Program-made: the position numbers and the translations under genes | Source of the DNA: CBDCYS01 sp965226245 | Lineage (GTDB): Bacteria > Acidobacteriota > Terriglobia > Bryobacterales > UBA6623 | Direction of reading: 5' to 3' | Assembly (NCBI GenBank): GCA_965226245.1 | Contig: CBDDCL010000015.1 | Coordinates: 6,324,001-6,388,000 of the forward strand | DNA length: 64,000 nucleotides | The notes under the pieces: generated by a model | Seen by the model: the letters and a program-made list of their open reading frames with translations, nothing else | The model's database searches: none | Told to the model about the DNA's origin: nothing | Part shown: positions 17,889 to 26,258 of the stretch, piece by piece | Numbering within the stretch: the stretch's first letter is position 1 | Layout of the letters: each line of letters begins with the position of its first letter

Positions 17889-18101
17889 ATGCGGATCGAT
17901 AGAACCAAGCGAGCACTGGTTTTCCTCTCCTGGATAGGCTTGGCGAATGTCGGCTGGTGTGCGGCCCCGTCCTCCGGCAAGCAGGTGAAGGCGCTCGACG
18001 CATATTTTCAGCCTCGAACGAATGATCCGTGTTATCCCCCGGCCGCCGCGACAGTTGCGGACTCTGCTTTGAATGAAGCTGGGTGTTTCACAGCAGGATA
18101 A
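17889..18101 (+). CDS. Possible short secreted peptide
   Basis: 70 aa: a basic start (MRIDRTKR), a hydrophobic stretch ALVFLSWIGLANVGWC and a Pro/Ala-rich tail. GAGG lies 6 nt before ATG. It overlaps the next gene by 29 nt. It may be the N-terminal remnant of a longer exported protein rather than a functional gene. Confidence 0.3.
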   Translation: MRIDRTKRALVFLSWIGLANVGWCAAPSSGKQVKALDAYFQPRTNDPCYPPAAATVADSALNEAGCFTAG

Positions 18102-18864
18102 CTCTAGCCAAGTTTTACCCAAGAAGCCCGAATCACCGCTGTTGGAAGTGCGAATAGTGCCCCGGAAGAGCAAGAAATCGCGAACTCGCGGCCTCAGGCT
18201 TCTCGCTTTGCGCCTGGTGCTATGGACCACGGGCTTGATAGCTGCCTTCTATCTGTTTTGCATGGTGAGTCTGATTCTGCTCCGAACATTGAATCCAGTC
18301 TTGACAGGGGTTCAGGCCCAACGGCGGATCGAAGCCGTTTTATCAGGCGACACGAACTACGAAAAGCGTCAGACATTCGTCCATCTTGAGCAAATCCCCT
18401 TGCACGTTCGGCGCGCGGTGATTGCCGCCGAAGACGGTTCCTTCTATCAGCACAGGGGCGTTGATTGGGGAGAGTTGATGATCGTGTTTCGCGAGTACCG
18501 CGAAAGCGGCAGGCTGCGAGGCGCCTCGACCATCAGTCAGCAGCTGCTCAAGAACCTCTTCCTAACGACGCACCGCTCTCCCGTTCGCAAGTTACTCGAA
18601 TATACGCTGGTGCCTCTTGCCGAGCTGATGCTGCCGAAAGACCGCATTCTGGAACTGTATCTGAACGTGATCGAATGGGGTCCGGGTGTCTACGGGGTGG
18701 AAGCGGCGTCTCAGTATCACTACGGTTTTCCGGCTTCCCAATTAAATCGCCGCCAAGGGGTGCGGCTGGCGGCCTGTATTCCTGCCCCTCGCATCTGGAA
18801 GCCCCAGCGAATGGATCAGTACAGTGCTAAGATCCTCGAACGAATGCGACAGAGGGGATGGTGA
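18073..18864 (+). CDS. mtgA: Monofunctional biosynthetic peptidoglycan transglycosylase
   Basis: 263 aa. One N-terminal membrane segment (residues ~47-72: LVLWTTGLIAAFYLFCMVSL), then a GT51 domain: IAAEDGSFYQHRGVD with the catalytic Glu, GASTISQQLLKNLFL, and ILELYLNVIEWGPGVYGVEAA. There is no transpeptidase domain, so it only polymerises lipid II glycan chains at the outer face of the inner membrane. Its N-terminus is longer than in E. coli MtgA. Confidence 0.9.
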   Translation: MKLGVSQQDNSSQVLPKKPESPLLEVRIVPRKSKKSRTRGLRLLALRLVLWTTGLIAAFYLFCMVSLILLRTLNPVLTGVQAQRRIEAVLSGDTNYEKRQTFVHLEQIPLHVRRAVIAAEDGSFYQHRGVDWGELMIVFREYRESGRLRGASTISQQLLKNLFLTTHRSPVRKLLEYTLVPLAELMLPKDRILELYLNVIEWGPGVYGVEAASQYHYGFPASQLNRRQGVRLAACIPAPRIWKPQRMDQYSAKILERMRQRGW

Positions 18865-19088
18865 TTGGCATTGCCTTAACAGTTGGGTCTAACCCTTCTT
18901 CAACCGAGTCTGAACCTTGCCACTCAGCGACACAAGGACGTACCAAAGCGGAGTCATGTTACTGACCTGCCGCCCCAAGCGTTCTTCGCCCCCGTGAGAC
19001 TTACGACCCAGCAATCCCGTGTCCGCCGGACGCCTTGTGCGACAATCCATTCGAAACCAGGCAAAATAGGAGTTGCTTAGCGTTCAGC
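18865..19088. other. Intergenic, no feature seen
   Basis: No repeat of the dispersed families and no gene-like frame found. Confidence 0.4.
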
Positions 19089-19319
19089 ATGATACCCACG
19101 CGTCAAACGAAAGACTTTGAACAATTGGAAGTCAGCCAGATCTACTGCCCGAAATGCAAGTCGGCGATGCCGGTGCGGAAACGGTTGCTGCTGGTGCTGC
19201 TGGACAAGGAAACCTACGATTACGTGTGTACTCGTTGCGGGTCCCCGCTAGGCAAGAAAGAAGAGCCCATGCGTCCAGCACCTCTCGCCATGCCGAAGAT
19301 GCGCCCAAAGCGACTGTAG
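19089..19319 (+). CDS. Small zinc-ribbon protein
   Basis: 76 aa. CPKCKSAMPVRKR and CTRCGSPLGKKEE give two CxxC pairs about 27 residues apart, a zinc-ribbon layout common in short acidobacterial proteins. Start ATG gives MIPTRQTKDFEQ; an upstream ATG would add 18 residues of no obvious conservation. No known function; cytoplasmic. Confidence 0.7.
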   Translation: MIPTRQTKDFEQLEVSQIYCPKCKSAMPVRKRLLLVLLDKETYDYVCTRCGSPLGKKEEPMRPAPLAMPKMRPKRL

Positions 19320-19334
19320 TTTTCGCGCACGGGA

Positions 19335-19522
19335 GGCGGGCATTCATCCCCCAGTAGCGACCTCGAAGCACGCGAGAGGCCCGCCATTACTTCGTTACGC
19401 TTGCTCGCCGTGCTCACCGTACTGACCAAGTACGCCTCCGCGCACCAAGCGGCGCGTGCCTCGTACTGACGAGTCTCTCTCACGCACTTCGCCTCGCCAC
19501 GTGGCGAGAAAAGCGGGCTAGC
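19335..19522 (-). repeat. Repeat family A, copy 1 (MITE-like, reverse orientation)
   Basis: About 188 bp, closely matching the reverse complement of copy 4 (57506-57689). Its right end GAGAAAAGCGGGCTAG is intact; its left inverted repeat is degraded (GCGGGCATTCATCCCCC). Non-coding, between two genes. Confidence 0.8.
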
Positions 19523-19563
19523 CCTTGCCGGCTTCGAACCCGTGTGTTCCAATCGGGAGACAA

Positions 19564-20019
19564 ATGTCTCGACGTTATCCTTCGCGGCCCGTCGTGGGCG
19601 TCGGTGCGATCATCACCCACAGCGACACAGTCTTGCTCGTGCGCCGTGGCCGTGAACCTCAAAAAGGAATCTGGTCGATCCCCGGCGGCGTTCTCCAACT
19701 CGGCGAAACCTTGGAAGAAGGGATCCGCCGCGAAGTCCGCGAAGAGGTGGGTCTCGATGTGCGGGTACTCGAAAGGGTCGAAGTCGTGGAACGCATTCTA
19801 CCCGACGCTACTGGAAAACTAGAATATCACTACATCCTGATTGACTATCTCTGTGAGCCGACAGGAGGTATTTTGCAAGCCGCGGACGATGCGGCAGAGG
19901 CCGCCTGGGTCGATCGCCGAGATCTCGACAAATACGAGATCACTTCTGGAACACCAGAGGTCATCAACAGAGCTTTTGAAGTTCGCGACCGCCTCGCGAG
20001 ACCTATCGACGGCGGGTGA
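19564..20019 (+). CDS. NUDIX hydrolase
   Basis: 151 aa. NUDIX box GGVLQLGETLEEGIRREVRE followed by EVGL gives the expected GX5EX7REUXEEXGU with all catalytic acids. The start has GGGAG 4 nt upstream and gives MSRRYPSRPVVGVGAIIT. The VVERILPDATGKLEYHYILIDYLCEP region resembles ADP-ribose pyrophosphatase-like or mutT-like family members; substrate unknown. Confidence 0.9.
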   Translation: MSRRYPSRPVVGVGAIITHSDTVLLVRRGREPQKGIWSIPGGVLQLGETLEEGIRREVREEVGLDVRVLERVEVVERILPDATGKLEYHYILIDYLCEPTGGILQAADDAAEAAWVDRRDLDKYEITSGTPEVINRAFEVRDRLARPIDGG

Positions 20020-20221
20020 AGTCTTCAACCTCTAGGGCCGTCAGCGCCGCGTTCCGCAAGGATGCGCACGGACTCGACGAAACACGTCTCTGCTTACGAG
20101 GCTTCCACTCTCCGCTACCGCCAGCTAGGCCAACGGCTCAACACTCTTTGGAACGACCTACCCAACTCCTAGATACTAGCCCGGCGATTCTGAGGATTTT
20201 GTTCGCAGAAATGGCGGCACG
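20020..20221. other. Intergenic, no clear gene
   Basis: A 36-codon open frame from ATG 20062 (MRTDSTKHVSAYEASTLRY) ends in TAG; it has no recognisable motif and may be a remnant. Confidence 0.3.
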
Positions 20222-20412
20222 AACAGAGCCGCGCCTGCAAGGGTGCGGTCGTGTCTGGCAGTGATCGCATTCCGGTGGCGGCCCCGACGCACTGACTACC
20301 CTCGACCGCACCCTTGCGGGCGCGGCTCTGTGTCTGGCAGTGATCGCATTCCGGTGGCGGCCCCGACGCACTGACTACCCTCGACCGCACCCTTGCGGGC
20401 GCGGCTCTGTTC
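20222..20412. repeat. Repeat family E, copy 1, with an internal 79-bp tandem duplication
   Basis: Inverted ends AACAGAGCCGCGCC and GGCGCGGCTCTGTT continue into GCAAGGGTGCGG / CCGCACCCTTGC. Inside, a 79-bp unit starting GTGTCTGGCAGTGATCGC is repeated twice in tandem (20251-20329, 20330-20408) without visible change; each unit carries its own right end, so the duplication is recent. Confidence 0.88.
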
Positions 20413-20439
20413 CCCACGAACGAAATTTCAAATATCTTT

Positions 20440-20788
20440 GGCTAGAATTAGACATTACAGTCAACTAATTGGAAGATCGAAGCTATGGGGCCGCGATTAC
20501 GGGATTTCGCAGCTCGCCGAGGCCTTCGATTCTGATCACGGCTTCATCTCCAGGCTTCATGAAGATTGGCGGCTTTCGGTTTGGGCGAAAGCATTTTACG
20601 AACAAAAACGGGAGCAGGGCAAGGATCACCATACGGCCGTGCGCGCCCTGGCTTTCAAGTGGATTCGGATTTTGTATCGTTGCTGGCAAGACAGCAAGCC
20701 TTATGAGGAATCGCGCTACCTGGCGGCCCTCGAGCGCCGCGGCTCCCCGCTGGTTCGAGACTTGCCCGTTTCTGTGGAAAGCTTGTGA
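20440..20788 (+). pseudogene. C-terminal remnant of an IS110-type transposase
   Basis: The readable part FYEQKREQGKDHHTAVRALA then FKWIRILYRCWQDSKPYEES resembles the C-terminal end of IS110/IS116/IS902 transposases ('ALA.KW.RIL.RCW.....Y.E..Y'). The N-terminal DEDD part and the Ser motif are absent. A family E repeat lies just upstream. Confidence 0.6.
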
Positions 20789-20855
20789 ATTGGCTGTGCA
20801 TCAGCGGCAGAAAAATCTGCTCTACCCTCTTGACAGACCAACTCAGATGGCTGGG

Positions 20856-21320
20856 CTACGATCCGGCGCCGCTACCGCGGCTTTTTCCCGCTGCCCGCAT
20901 CCGATTTTCTACAGCGCTGAGACGCTCCTCGATGTCGGCGTAGTAGCGCGGCGGGCGGAAGGCGAATTCAACTAACGTGCGAATCAGCGAGGCCTTCCCT
21001 CGCGGGACGAGTTTCTTGGCGGTGACCAGATCGATCAGGTCATCGATGGCTTCCAGCGCGCCCTCCCGAAGCCGCTTCGTCATGTCGGAGTGGGCTTTGC
21101 GGCGGATCTCGCTCATCCTGGATTGGAATCCCTCATCGTCCCTCATCCAGCGACGCAGGCTGGCTAGCTCGACCCCGGCCCTGCGGGCGGCGGATTCAAT
21201 CGAGGGCGAATCGAGCAGCGCGGCAATGGCTCGCTCTTGTGATTTGGTCAGGCCTTGGTCCGGGACGGTCGAATGGATCGTTGCAGACGGGTTCCCAGCG
21301 GCACAATTCTGTTGAAGCAT
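20856..21320 (-). CDS. Helix-turn-helix protein of the phage small-terminase/phBC6A51 type
   Basis: 154 aa. LTKSQERAIAALLDSPSIES then AARRAGVELASLRRWMRDDE gives an N-terminal HTH in the style of small terminase-like proteins ('..AA...G....TL.RWL.D..F'). The rest is a charged helix (RMSEIRRKAHSDMTKRLREG) and a tail ERLSAVENRM that may be coiled coil. No other phage gene is nearby, so a phage role is not supported; likely a domesticated or orphan DNA-binding protein. Confidence 0.55.
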   Translation of the reverse strand: MLQQNCAAGNPSATIHSTVPDQGLTKSQERAIAALLDSPSIESAARRAGVELASLRRWMRDDEGFQSRMSEIRRKAHSDMTKRLREGALEAIDDLIDLVTAKKLVPRGKASLIRTLVEFAFRPPRYYADIEERLSAVENRMRAAGKSRGSGAGS

Positions 21321-21901
21321 GAAACCTCCTCTTTCTGATATCAGTGTAAAAGATGACGTTAGAGGTTTCGCGCTAAAAAGCTCATAAATTATTGATTCAA
21401 ATACCTTTAACTATCCGTGACTGATTGCGGCAAAAAACGGAAATTTGCGGACATTGGGCTGACTTGAATCGCAGGGACGGCTTCGAAGACTGCGCTGCGG
21501 TACAATTGTCCGAGTTTAGTACCTCGATCGTAAAATTCTTGCAAAATGTGGCAGGAAATTCGGGAGCCAGATTCAGAGCCCCAACCGTGAGGGAGGGGTT
21601 AGCCGCTTCGACCCGCGGAATCCGACAGCGGCCATGCTCCCTCTTTGGTTGCGGCTCGTCCGCGTGAGGGTGTCTGAGCCTGAATTGCACGAAACGGAAC
21701 CAAGCAGGGACTTCTTGGGTGGAGTCGTTTCAGCGTGTTGGGTAGCGTGTTGGGCAAAGAGACCCCCAGCTCACGCCGGGAACTCTGAGCGTCGTCCCGG
21801 AGTTTTCCACCGTTGCTGGGAAGGATTTCACTTCCTGGGCGGTCACTTCACTGGGAGACCTTGAGCAAAGCTTACTTGTTAAAGAAACGGAGAGCGAAAC
21901 C
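21321..21901. other. Gene-free region carrying a family C repeat
   Basis: Between the HTH gene and the isomerase. Apart from the repeat listed below and an A/T-rich stretch near 21380, no gene or signal found. Confidence 0.5.
21548..21668 (+). repeat. Repeat family C, copy 1
   Basis: Begins GTGGCAGGAAATTCGGGAGC, runs through CCGTGAGGGAGGGGTTAGCC and ends GGCTCGTCCGCGTGAGG. Copy 2 is at 46931-47055, same orientation, with few differences. The first bases are shared with family B. Confidence 0.8.
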
Positions 21902-22756
21902 ATGGCCGAACTTGAACCGCTGCAGGTTGGAGTGATGTTTTGGACGGGAGGCGAACTCGGCATCGATGCTCCGCCCGCGGACATTGCGCGAATGGTCGCC
22001 GAGCTCGGAGTCAAATGCGGACAGATCGGCATTCATAGCGGTGCGGATCTGGGTGAAGCTTCCCGCCAGGCTTGGCGGCAGGCGCTGGCAGACGAAGGGC
22101 TCACGGTCGTCACCGCCTTCCCAGGCTTCGAAGGGGAAAGCTATGCCGACATCCCGACCGTGAAAGACACAGTGGGTTTTATCCCGCCGGCAACGCGGGA
22201 AGCGCGCGAAGCGCGAACCTACGAGGCGAGTGACTTTGCGAAAGCTTTAGGAATCCCGGGCATGGCGACCCATATCGGGTTCGTACCGGAAGACCCTGCC
22301 GACCCGGACTATCTAGCTGTCCGCGATATGGTTCGACGAGTGTGCGACTACTGCGAGCGCAATGGCCAGACGTTCGCGCTCGAAACCGGACAGGAACCGG
22401 CCGAGTGTCTCAAGGCGCTCATGGCAGACGTCGATCGTCCGAACCTGGGCGTGAATTTCGACCCGGCCAACATGATCCTTTACGGCTCGGGCGAACCCTT
22501 GGCGGCCTTGGAGGTAGTCCAGCAGTGGTTGCTCAGCGTTCACTGCAAGGACGCCAAATGGCCCACCGAAGCGGGGCAGTGGGGTACGGAGACTCCGTTA
22601 GGAGAAGGTGACGTGGGCATGGACCGGTTCGTGGCAAAGCTCAAGGAGTATGGCTACACCGGGCCGTTGACCATCGAGCGGGAGATTGTGGGAGACGCGC
22701 AGCGCGCCGATATTCAGCAGGGCGTCGCGCTGTTAGAGAGCTTGAGAGCAGCGTAG
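21902..22756 (+). CDS. Sugar phosphate isomerase/epimerase (xylose isomerase-like TIM barrel)
   Basis: 284 aa. TIM-barrel pattern of AP-endonuclease-2/IolE-like proteins: VTAFPGFEGESY, MATHIGFVPEDP, FALETGQEPAECLKALM, LGVNFDPANMILYGSGEP, LSVHCKDAKWP, and the ending GPLTIEREIVGD. Glu in ALETG, Asp in NFDPAN, His in VHCKD and Glu in IEREI are the expected metal ligands. GGAGAG precedes ATG. Cytoplasmic; substrate unknown. Confidence 0.9.
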   Translation: MAELEPLQVGVMFWTGGELGIDAPPADIARMVAELGVKCGQIGIHSGADLGEASRQAWRQALADEGLTVVTAFPGFEGESYADIPTVKDTVGFIPPATREAREARTYEASDFAKALGIPGMATHIGFVPEDPADPDYLAVRDMVRRVCDYCERNGQTFALETGQEPAECLKALMADVDRPNLGVNFDPANMILYGSGEPLAALEVVQQWLLSVHCKDAKWPTEAGQWGTETPLGEGDVGMDRFVAKLKEYGYTGPLTIEREIVGDAQRADIQQGVALLESLRAA

Positions 22757-22920
22757 AGCCGCCGGGCGCCCGCTGAGCCCTTTTGAAACGACCTTTGACG
22801 CGGATACGAAGCTTACCGCTGCAGGAAGCCCTGCATCATGCAAAGTGTTTTATTTTATACAGTTAATAGACCCAGCTCGATCGCAAGTCATACTTCGGCG
22901 GTGTTCGCAATCGGCTTCAG

Positions 22921-22949
22921 TTGCCTTAACTTTCAGAATCTGCTATAAA
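22921..22949 (+). promoter_or_regulatory. Sigma-70-type promoter for the H1-like/TPR gene
   Basis: TTGCCT, a 17-bp spacer, TATAAA. The start codon used is about 110 bp downstream, on the same strand. Confidence 0.5.
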
Positions 22950-23059
22950 CCTGTGCGACTCGTCGTTGCGGGAGTGCGCCGGTCTCTCCTGCTCCCGCGC
23001 CGGTGAAGTTCATTCAGTCAGCACCGAGCCAGCCGGCAGACTATCACAAGGGCACCTGG

Positions 23060-24055
23060 ATGTCACAGCGCGCAATGAACAAAGCTGCCAAATCGGGAAG
23101 TTCCGGACCTAAGAGCAGCAAGAAGGCCCAAACGGTCCAGGCTTCAAAAAGAAAGGTGTCTTCCGGCAAGACGAAGCCGACAGGCAAGAAGCGCACGGCT
23201 TCGAAAGCAGCAGCCCCGGTGAGGGCGCCCAGCAAGAAGAAGGCGCCCAAGGCTGCGGCAAAGAAGGGGTCGGCGACTCGCAAGGCCGCTCCAAAAGCAG
23301 CCAAGAAGAGTACAAAGAAGGCAGCGCCACCTTCCGCGAAGAAGCAATCCGCCGTAAAGACGGTGGCGGGAAAGAAGGCAGCACCGAAGCGCGCGGCGAA
23401 GAAAACCGCATCAACTAGCGCCGTGCCAAAGAAAGTTGAGGAGAAGAGGGCTCACGCCGCGGACAAACCCGTCTCCAGTCGCAGGCGGGCCGCCGCCAGG
23501 GAGCAAAGAAGAGGTGCTGACGACTCAGTGGCTGCCAGGAAGGCGGCAGCCGCACAAGCCGCGCTCAAAGCAGCGGAAAGACGGGCGGCAGAGAAGCAGT
23601 CGGGGCACTATGGCAAAGCTGTCAGCCATTTCAACAACCGGAGATTCAAGATGGCGCTGCCCTGGTTCAAGAAGGCTGTGGAAGGCCCGAATACCGTCCT
23701 GCGACACCGTGCCGAGGTGCATGCGCGAATCTGCCGCCGCCAAATCGAGTCTGATAAAGTCAAGCTAAAGACGGTCGATGATTACTACAACTATGGAATC
23801 AGGCTGGTGAACGACCGTCAGTTGGAAGAAGCCGAGCAGCACTTCCAAAAAGCTCTGAAGATGGCGCCCAACGGTGATCACCTGCATTACGCCTTCGCGG
23901 TTGTGCGGGCCCTATCAGGGGACGCCGAAGGGGCGTCCGCGAACCTGAAAAGAGCGATTGAGCTAAACGGGAGAAACCGGCTTCTGGCGCGCAGCGACCC
24001 AGACTTTTCCGGCATAGCGAGGCATCCCCTGATCACCGAACTTCTGCGGTCCTGA
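23060..24055 (+). CDS. Histone H1-like Lys/Ala/Pro-rich protein with C-terminal TPR domain
   Basis: 331 aa. Residues ~5-140 are almost only K, A, S, P, T, R with repeated KKA/KAAPK units (TGKKRTASKAAAPVR, KKAPKAAAKKGS), like H1-type bacterial nucleoid proteins. Then comes an Ala/Arg-rich helix (RKAAAAQAALKAAERRAAEK) and a TPR-like domain (HFNNRRFKMALPWFKKAVEG; YNYGIRLVNDRQLEEAEQHF; HYAFAVVRALSGDAEGA). It should bind DNA by charge and proteins by TPR. Start ATG with AAGGG upstream; a longer frame starts 19 codons earlier. Function inferred only. Confidence 0.75.
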   Translation: MSQRAMNKAAKSGSSGPKSSKKAQTVQASKRKVSSGKTKPTGKKRTASKAAAPVRAPSKKKAPKAAAKKGSATRKAAPKAAKKSTKKAAPPSAKKQSAVKTVAGKKAAPKRAAKKTASTSAVPKKVEEKRAHAADKPVSSRRRAAAREQRRGADDSVAARKAAAAQAALKAAERRAAEKQSGHYGKAVSHFNNRRFKMALPWFKKAVEGPNTVLRHRAEVHARICRRQIESDKVKLKTVDDYYNYGIRLVNDRQLEEAEQHFQKALKMAPNGDHLHYAFAVVRALSGDAEGASANLKRAIELNGRNRLLARSDPDFSGIARHPLITELLRS

Positions 24056-24134
24056 TGGAAGCCGCTAAGGAGCCTGGCAAGGATCCAGCCGCATCCCCTC
24101 CTGCGGCCAGCCGGGGTGATTCAAGAAAACGACT

Positions 24135-24285
24135 TGGCCCGCTTTTCTCGCCACGTGGCTAGGCGAAGTGCGTGAGAGGCCTGTCAGTACGAGGCGCGCG
24201 CCGCTTGACGAGCTGACCCTGCGTTGAGCACTGCGAGCAAGCGCAACGAAGTAATGGCGGGCCGATCGCGTGCTTCGCTCGCAAG
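24135..24285 (+). repeat. Repeat family A, copy 2
   Basis: Starts GGCCCGCTTTTCTCGCCACG and is colinear with copy 4 to GCGTGCTTCG. The right inverted end is missing and it has small internal differences. Confidence 0.75.
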
Positions 24286-24298
24286 GTAGTGCAAGCGC

Positions 24299-24329
24299 TC
24301 AACGGCTCAACGGATCAACGGATCAACGA
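24299..24329 (+). repeat. Short tandem repeat
   Basis: Three to four imperfect copies of CTCAACGGAT/ATCAACGGAT end exactly at the ATG of the next gene, so repeat number changes could alter its leader. Confidence 0.6.
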
Positions 24330-25487
24330 ATGTGGGCACGGCTTCAAAGATGTCTATCGGGAGTCCTTCCCGCGGCCGCCTTGCTGGCGCCGTCCTTCCT
24401 GCTGGCGGAGCCCTCGATTCTGCTCGACCGTGACGCAACTCGGACCATCTTCAAGGTTGTGGGATGGGAAGGATCGCAGGCGATCGAGGCCAAAGCGGAG
24501 GCCTTTCAGGCGGACGACTGGCACAAGCTCTTTGTTGTTTTTGTTGAGAACGACTCTCCACAGACTCAGGTTCCGCCCCTGTCCGGTTCCTATCAAATCA
24601 AGGACGGCGCGGTCATTTTTGAGCCGCGTTACCCGCTTCAGCCCGGTGTCATGTACCGGGCGCTTTTCACGCCGGAAAACTATGGAGCGGGAGCAGAGGG
24701 GACTGGGGCTGTCTTTGATATTCCGAAACGCAACACAACTCCCACGACCACGGTCCTGCACATCTACCCGTCCGCGGACCGGCTGCCCGAGAATCAACTC
24801 AAGTTCTATATACACTTCTCGGCGCCGATGAGCCGCGGCGAAGCCTATCGCCGGGCGAAACTGCTCGATGGCGATGGACAAGCGGTCGAGCTGCCGTTTC
24901 TCGAGATCGGCCAGGAACTTTGGGACGCCGCAGGGAAGCGGTTGACACTGCTTTTCGATCCCGGCAGGGTCAAGCGGGAGCTGTTGCCCAACCGCGAAGC
25001 CGGCCCGCCCCTGGAGGCGGGCAAGAGCTATACGCTGGCCGTCGATCGCGGCTGGCCTGACGCCGATGGAATTCCGCTCAAAGCGGGCTTTGAAAAGACC
25101 TTCCGAGCGGGTCCGCCGGATCATGAGCCGCCCGACACTGGGCTCTGGACGCTGGGGCCACCCGCTGGGGCGACTCGCGATCCATTTGTGGTGGGGTTTC
25201 CTGAATCGTTCGACCACGCACTGCTCGAGCGAGTATTGACGGTGGCCACACCTACAGGCAAGCCGATCGGCGGCTCGCTGGAAGTCGGCGAGTTAGAGAA
25301 AAGCTGGGCGTTCACACCGGTCGATCCCTGGCAGAGCGGCGACTATTTGTTGATCGTCGAAACCATTCTGGAAGACTTGGCGGGCAACATGATTGGGCGG
25401 CCGTTTGAGGTGGATAGCTTTGAGCGGGTGGAAAGGTCGGTGACACGCGAAACCGTCCAATTGCGGTTCACGGTAGCGGATTTTTGA
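24330..25487 (+). CDS. Secreted protein with bacterial Ig-like (SbsA/Big_5-type) domains
   Basis: 385 aa from MWARLQRCLSG; signal peptide VLPAAALLAPSFLLA. Two beta domains follow the 'LDRD ... F.I.F..PM ... R..LLD...G' plan: VLHIYPSADRLPENQLKFYI then HFSAPMSRGEAYRRAKLLDG, and LVGFPESFDHALLERVLTVA. The phrase DLAGNMIGRPFEVD near the end is typical of Big_5. The longer frame from 24270 reads through the family A repeat, so it is rejected. Surface role unknown. Confidence 0.7.
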   Translation: MWARLQRCLSGVLPAAALLAPSFLLAEPSILLDRDATRTIFKVVGWEGSQAIEAKAEAFQADDWHKLFVVFVENDSPQTQVPPLSGSYQIKDGAVIFEPRYPLQPGVMYRALFTPENYGAGAEGTGAVFDIPKRNTTPTTTVLHIYPSADRLPENQLKFYIHFSAPMSRGEAYRRAKLLDGDGQAVELPFLEIGQELWDAAGKRLTLLFDPGRVKRELLPNREAGPPLEAGKSYTLAVDRGWPDADGIPLKAGFEKTFRAGPPDHEPPDTGLWTLGPPAGATRDPFVVGFPESFDHALLERVLTVATPTGKPIGGSLEVGELEKSWAFTPVDPWQSGDYLLIVETILEDLAGNMIGRPFEVDSFERVERSVTRETVQLRFTVADF

Positions 25488-25646
25488 GGGGAGCAGATAG
25501 GGCGGCTCGCTTCCTTCTCCCAGACAACCGCGACGTCAACTGTCGAGTTGCTCCGCGCTGTGAAAATGCTTTCGTAAGGGAACCCACTTGGCGTGCCCAA
25601 ACGAAGCGGGGGATTGACGGTGCTTCCACGACTAAAGCAGTAGAGA
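25488..25646. other. Leader of the ECF sigma gene
   Basis: No strong promoter motif visible. Confidence 0.3.
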
Positions 25647-26258
25647 GTGAGCCCGCGCTTGACTGCTACTGGATCCACTATCCCGCCGAGCAGCCGGCCG
25701 ACGGCTGCTGTCTCCGAGGATCTTCGCCTGGCGGCGGCGGTGTTGCGGAAGGACCGCAAGGCAACCGCGGACTTCGTCAATCGCTATGCCGATCCGATCT
25801 ACAGCTATTTGTCGCGCCGGCTGATTCCCCGCGCGGATCTCGTTGACGATCTGGTCCAGGAGGTTTTCTTGGCTGCATGGGAGAGTCTGGGAGCTTTTCA
25901 AGGGCAGGCCTCGCTGCGAGCCTGGCTGCTAGGTATCGCGAGGCACAAAGTAGAGGACCACTACCGGGCCCGCCTTCGCGACCCCGAGCCCCTCGCTGAC
26001 CAAGAAGCTGAGCCGGGCACGAAGCTGGCGGTCGAGCCGCTGATCGACAAACTCCTCGATCGAGACCGTCTCGAGCGCAAAACGAAACTAGTGCTGGAAC
26101 AACTACCCGAGACTTACAGCGCGGTACTGCTCTGGAAGTATTGGGAACACCGTAGCGCTCGGGAGATGGCACAGCGCACGGGGAAAACCGTAAAGGCCAT
26201 CGAGCGCATGCTGGCGCGCGCCAGAGATCAGTTCAAACGGAGGTGGCAAGATGAATAG
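25647..26258 (+). CDS. ECF-type RNA polymerase sigma factor
   Basis: 203 aa. Region 2: VNRYADPIYSYLSRRLI then DLVDDLVQEVFLAAWESL and QASLRAWLLGIARHKVEDHY; region 4: LEQLPETYSAVLLWKYWEHR then SAREMAQRTGKTVKAIERML. Start codon GTG is uncertain; the first 20 residues are unconserved in type. The 3' end overlaps the next gene by 8 nt, so the two are co-translated and probably a sigma/anti-sigma pair. Target promoter not identified. Confidence 0.88.
   Translation: MSPRLTATGSTIPPSSRPTAAVSEDLRLAAAVLRKDRKATADFVNRYADPIYSYLSRRLIPRADLVDDLVQEVFLAAWESLGAFQGQASLRAWLLGIARHKVEDHYRARLRDPEPLADQEAEPGTKLAVEPLIDKLLDRDRLERKTKLVLEQLPETYSAVLLWKYWEHRSAREMAQRTGKTVKAIERMLARARDQFKRRWQDE

Noticed and set aside
20251..20408. 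Possible CRISPR-like array
   Set aside because: Only two directly adjacent 79-bp units without spacers; it is a tandem duplication within a repeat.
20856..21320. Phage terminase gene as sign of a prophage
   Set aside because: No other phage gene is present in the surroundings, so only an HTH protein is claimed.
23109..23414. Minus-strand frames opposite the H1-like region
   Set aside because: Low-complexity Leu/Ala/Ser translation is the mirror of Lys/Ala codons.
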